Shown here: in pieces, positions 61,257 through 64,000 of the stretch
Numbering within the stretch: the first letter of the stretch is position 1
How the letters are laid out: each line of letters starts with the position of its first letter
NCBI RefSeq assembly: GCF_001280435.1
Contig: NZ_LBIP01000013.1
Span: forward strand, 1,860,001 to 1,924,000
From: Mangrovimonas xylaniphaga
GTDB taxonomy: Bacteria; Bacteroidota; Bacteroidia; Flavobacteriales; Flavobacteriaceae
DNA: 64,000 nucleotides
Reading direction: 5' to 3'
The notes under the pieces: generated by a model
The model's database searches: none
Told to the model about the DNA's origin: nothing
The model's input: only the letters and a program-made list of their open reading frames with translations
Translations under genes and position numbers: made by a program

Positions 61257-61961
61257 ATGGAACAGAATGTTCAACCCAAATTCTTGTTGAACCAACTGGC
61301 AGAAACCGACCGTGTTGAGTTTTACAAAAAGACCTATACCCATGTAGCAGGGGGTGTATTGGCCTTTATTCTTTTTGAATACCTTTTATTGCAAAGTGAT
61401 GCTGTTGTCAACTTTATGTTTTCTATGATGGATGGCTTTAAATGGCTATTATTATTAGGAGGCTTTATGTTGGTGGCCAATTATGCCGAGAGTACCGCAA
61501 TGCGTTCAGAGGATAAAAATATGCAATACCTTGCTTTTGGAATTTATATCCTGGCAGAGGCCCTTATTTTTGTGCCATTGATTTATATGGCCATCAATTT
61601 TACCCAATCGGGGCCTGAATTACTTAATCAAGCGGCTATTGTTACCTTGTCATTGTTCACGGGTTTGTCGGCGGTGGTTTTCTTGACCAAAAAAGATTTC
61701 TCCTTCTTGAGAACAGGTTTGACCATCGGCTTTTTTATTGCTCTTGGTTTGATAATTGCTGGAGCTATTTTTGGATTCAATTTGGGTTTATGGTTTTCTG
61801 TGGCTATGTGCTTATTGGCGGGAGGGACCATTTTATACCAAACATCCAACTTGGTGAATAAATACACTCCAGACGATTACATTCCTGCAGCCTTGGGTCT
61901 GTTTGCGTCCCTAATGCTTTTATTTTGGTATGTATTACGTATTTTAATGTCTAGAGACTAG
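61257..61961 (+). CDS. Bax inhibitor-1/YccA family membrane protein
   Basis: 234 residues, seven hydrophobic helices (LAFILFEYLLL, WLLLLGGFMLVANYAE, YILAEALIFVPLIYMAI, TLSLFTGLSAVVFLT, IGFFIALGLIIAGAIFGFNL, MCLLAGGTILYQTSNLV, ALGLFASLMLLFWYVLRI). Matches the BI-1 superfamily, which includes pH-sensitive calcium-leak proteins (BsYetJ) and the protease modulator YccA. Precise role here unknown. Confidence 0.9.
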   Translation: MEQNVQPKFLLNQLAETDRVEFYKKTYTHVAGGVLAFILFEYLLLQSDAVVNFMFSMMDGFKWLLLLGGFMLVANYAESTAMRSEDKNMQYLAFGIYILAEALIFVPLIYMAINFTQSGPELLNQAAIVTLSLFTGLSAVVFLTKKDFSFLRTGLTIGFFIALGLIIAGAIFGFNLGLWFSVAMCLLAGGTILYQTSNLVNKYTPDDYIPAALGLFASLMLLFWYVLRILMSRD

Positions 61962-61984
61962 AGAATTTTATCTACAATTGTAAA

Positions 61985-62016
61985 AAGAGAGCCCTTGATT
62001 AAGGGCTCTCTTTCTT
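61985..62016 (+). terminator. intrinsic terminator after the BI-1 gene
   Basis: Perfect stem AAGAGAGCCCTT / AAGGGCTCTCTT with loop GATT and T-rich tail. Confidence 0.9.
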
Positions 62017-62066
62017 TTATGAAATAATTATTGTTTTTATGATGCTTGAATCTGAGGACAGACAAA

Positions 62067-62537
62067 TTATACATTGATCTGCCTATCGATTTGCTGTGCC
62101 AAGGAAATAAAGGTTTCGGTTCTGGAAACCCCAGTAATGGATTGAATGTCTTTATTTAGAAGGTGCATAAGATGCTCGTTGTCCTTACAAAGGACTTTAA
62201 TGAAAATACTCCAGTTTCCGGTTGTGTAGTGGCACTCGATGACCTCTGGTATTTTTTTTAGTTGTTTTACGGCTTCGGGATTGCTAACGGCTTTATCCAG
62301 ATAAATCCCAATAAAGGCCATGGTGGTATATCCTAAAATTTTAGGATTGATAATGAACTTGGAGCCAGCAATCAATCCAGACTTTTCCAATTTACGTAAA
62401 CGCTGGTGGATGGCTGCCCCAGAAATGCCTACTTGTCTGGCAATTTCCAAAATGGGAGTTCGGGCATCTTCCATAAGTGCCCTGAGGATCTTTTTATCGA
62501 TACCGTCTATTTGGATATTTTGATTGACGACTTTCAT
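62067..62537 (-). CDS. Lrp/AsnC family transcriptional regulator
   Basis: 156 residues. N-terminal winged HTH (about 10-65: IDGIDKKILRALMEDARTPI, EIARQVGISGAAIHQRLRKL) and the C-terminal RAM domain (TTMAFIGIYLDKAVSNPEAV, VIECHYTTGNWSIFIKVLCK) that binds an amino acid. A direct neighbour of the saccharopine dehydrogenase-like gene and 3.2 kb from ald; regulation of those is a reasonable guess. Confidence 0.93.
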   Translation of the reverse strand: MKVVNQNIQIDGIDKKILRALMEDARTPILEIARQVGISGAAIHQRLRKLEKSGLIAGSKFIINPKILGYTTMAFIGIYLDKAVSNPEAVKQLKKIPEVIECHYTTGNWSIFIKVLCKDNEHLMHLLNKDIQSITGVSRTETFISLAQQIDRQINV

Positions 62538-62630
62538 GGCAAATCATGTGTTTACAGAAAAATTGAAACCTATTTATCAGGTTAAAAGTATAAAGTTAAC
62601 AAACAGCCGTCAATTTATTGCCTTTTTTCA

Positions 62631-63995
62631 TTAAAGTATTAACGGATTATAACCTAAGTAAGGGACTTCGTATTCATTAAACACAATGTCATATTGTTCC
62701 AATTCTTGAAGAATGGGGCCATACACATCTTTATGGATTGGTATTTGCACCCCAGGCCTTGTGATTTTTTCGTTTAGGACTGCCAAAGTTGTAATAGCTA
62801 CAGGGAGTCCTACAGTTTTTGCCATGGCAGTATAGGTTTTGTCTTCACCCAAACAAACCATAGTAGCATCTATTTGATGTTTCTTTCCATGGAGTTCGTA
62901 GCCAAACTTATGGTACATCACAATCATGTCCTTGTCGTCATTGCCCAAGGTCCAACTATCCTCCAAAATCTTTTGAAGGATCTCGGCAGGGGTTGCCTTT
63001 TTCAAACCAACTTTTTTAGTGCTGCTAAAGATATCTAGTTCCACTAATTTGTCCCATACAATGTCATCCTGATCTATTTTAAGGGCGTGGCGAAGTTTTA
63101 GTTCCACCGAATCTGTAGGACTATAAGGCAAAAAGGCATTTACAAAGTCGCGATAGCTCATATGCTCACTGCCGTCCATAGTATATTCGTCATCGGTCAT
63201 GCCTAGTTGCACAAAAATGTTCCAGGCTCTGCTAAACCCAACTTTACGAATAGTACCTCTATAAAGTGTGATGGCGTCGTCAAGACCATAGACACTTTGG
63301 TATTTTAGGGAGTCGCGATTGGCATAGGCTTCAAAGCGACCATAACCCTCAATGTCCAAAAATTCCGTACGTCTAAAAAGACGGTTATAAGGAATGTATT
63401 TGAAGGTGCCCTCCTGTAAAAACTTGGCCGCGCCTCCTTGACCTGCCAAAACCACGTTACGTGGATTCCACGTAAATTTGTAGTTCCATAGGTTATTGTC
63501 ACTTTCAGGGGCAACCAAACCACCTGTAAAGGATTCAAATAACAACATTTTACCACCCTGTTCCCTAATGCGATCTATGACCTTCATGGCACTCATATGG
63601 TCGATTCCTGGATCTACCCCAACTTCGTTCATAAAAATGAGGTCTTTTTCCTTAGCGACTTTGTCCAAATTCTGCATTTCTTCACTAACATAGGAAGCGG
63701 TTACCATATTTTTGTTGAACGAAATACAGTCTTTGGCAATCTCTACATGCATTCTAGCCGGGAGCATGGACACGACGATATCGGCATTTTGAATAGCGGA
63801 TTGTCGTGACTTTTTATCCTTTACATCCAAAACTATGGCCTGGGCATTATGGTGATGATTGATCAGTTTTTTTGCGTTGGTAAAGTTTACGTCACCAACG
63901 ATTACAAAAAGTTGTTCTTCGTCGGATTTGTCCAATAAATATTTGATCAGGTAAGAAGCAGATTTCCCTGAACCAATCACTAAAATCTTTCGCAT
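62631..63995 (-). CDS. saccharopine dehydrogenase-like enzyme
   Basis: 454 residues; the ATG at 63995 sits almost at the window edge, and the frame is complete. N-terminal Rossmann fold KILVIGSGKSASYLIKYLLD, then INHHHNAQAIVLDVKDKKSR, EVGVDPGIDHMSAM, and C-terminal YMVCLGEDKTYTAMAKTVGLP, AITTLAVLNEKIT, YGPILQELEQYDIVF. Saccharopine dehydrogenases act in lysine degradation via 2-aminoadipate semialdehyde; members of this family can also act on carboxynorspermidine. The NAD(P) preference cannot be read reliably. Next to an Lrp-type regulator. Confidence 0.9.
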   Translation of the reverse strand: MRKILVIGSGKSASYLIKYLLDKSDEEQLFVIVGDVNFTNAKKLINHHHNAQAIVLDVKDKKSRQSAIQNADIVVSMLPARMHVEIAKDCISFNKNMVTASYVSEEMQNLDKVAKEKDLIFMNEVGVDPGIDHMSAMKVIDRIREQGGKMLLFESFTGGLVAPESDNNLWNYKFTWNPRNVVLAGQGGAAKFLQEGTFKYIPYNRLFRRTEFLDIEGYGRFEAYANRDSLKYQSVYGLDDAITLYRGTIRKVGFSRAWNIFVQLGMTDDEYTMDGSEHMSYRDFVNAFLPYSPTDSVELKLRHALKIDQDDIVWDKLVELDIFSSTKKVGLKKATPAEILQKILEDSWTLGNDDKDMIVMYHKFGYELHGKKHQIDATMVCLGEDKTYTAMAKTVGLPVAITTLAVLNEKITRPGVQIPIHKDVYGPILQELEQYDIVFNEYEVPYLGYNPLIL

Positions 63996-64000
63996 AATGA

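Overview
The window reads as chromosomal DNA of a member of the Flavobacteriaceae (phylum Bacteroidota). The evidence is internal: the gliding genes gldD and gldE in the block gldD-gldE-ssb-mutY; a type IX secretion sorting domain on a leucine-rich-repeat protein; an S46 peptidase of the DPP11 kind; families typical of this phylum (DUF3127, DUF3098, DUF4301, bacterial PcrB-like GGGP synthase); promoters of the flavobacterial form TTTG-N~20-TAnnTTTG; and start codons without Shine-Dalgarno sequences. No rRNA, tRNA, CRISPR array, transposase or phage gene was seen.

Layout. 1-1308 is the 3' part of a secreted choice-of-anchor J type protein. 1379-4879 (minus) is gldD-gldE-ssb-mutY. 5013-7159 (plus) holds an HU-type protein, a 29-residue very basic protein and ribonuclease G/E. 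7230-12084 (minus) has an LRR surface protein, a Tas-type aldo/keto reductase, an OmpA-type lipoprotein and exonuclease III. 12330-23790 contains a 1136-residue outer-membrane protein of unknown role, glycyl-tRNA synthetase, a coiled-coil membrane protein, comF, an Ig-like lipoprotein, an omega-amidase-like hydrolase and the S46 peptidase. 23825-25502 (minus) is an AT-rich accessory islet: an XRE regulator, a 59-residue peptide, an unknown 222-residue protein and a Vsr-like endonuclease that lacks the zinc cysteines. 25622-26938 is ahcY.

27069-34351 (plus) is a tightly packed run: phosphopantetheinyl transferase, GGGP synthase, thiamine-binding protein, PnuC/PnuT-like transporter, NadR-like kinase, DUF4301, ArfB, then a TPP riboswitch and a TonB-dependent receptor. 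I read receptor, binding protein, transporter and perhaps the kinase as a thiamine uptake and salvage set. 34428-41467 carries housekeeping genes (greA, HIT protein, histidine kinase, flavin reductase, DUF3127, aat, tag, thioredoxin-like).

41536-50553 is the most accessory part: an MBOAT/SGNH O-acetylation pair, an ABC ATPase with a small membrane partner, a gene split by a -1 frameshift at a slippery heptamer, unknown lipoprotein and membrane genes, a 720-bp gene-free stretch with 10- and 11-bp phased repeats, a lipoprotein gene killed by a stop at codon 4, a TonB-like protein and an AT-rich TlpA gene flanked by hairpins. 50685-54243 (minus) is the ftsX-methyltransferase-DUF3098-uppP-truB cell-envelope block. 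54572-63995 holds leuS behind a structured leader, alanine dehydrogenase, a lipoprotein, a zinc metallopeptidase, a Bax-inhibitor-1 protein, an Lrp/AsnC regulator and a saccharopine dehydrogenase-like enzyme; Ald, Lrp and the last enzyme suggest amino-acid catabolism, though they are not one operon.

Most convergent gene pairs are separated by clear intrinsic terminators. All family calls rest on recognising motifs by eye; no database search was run.
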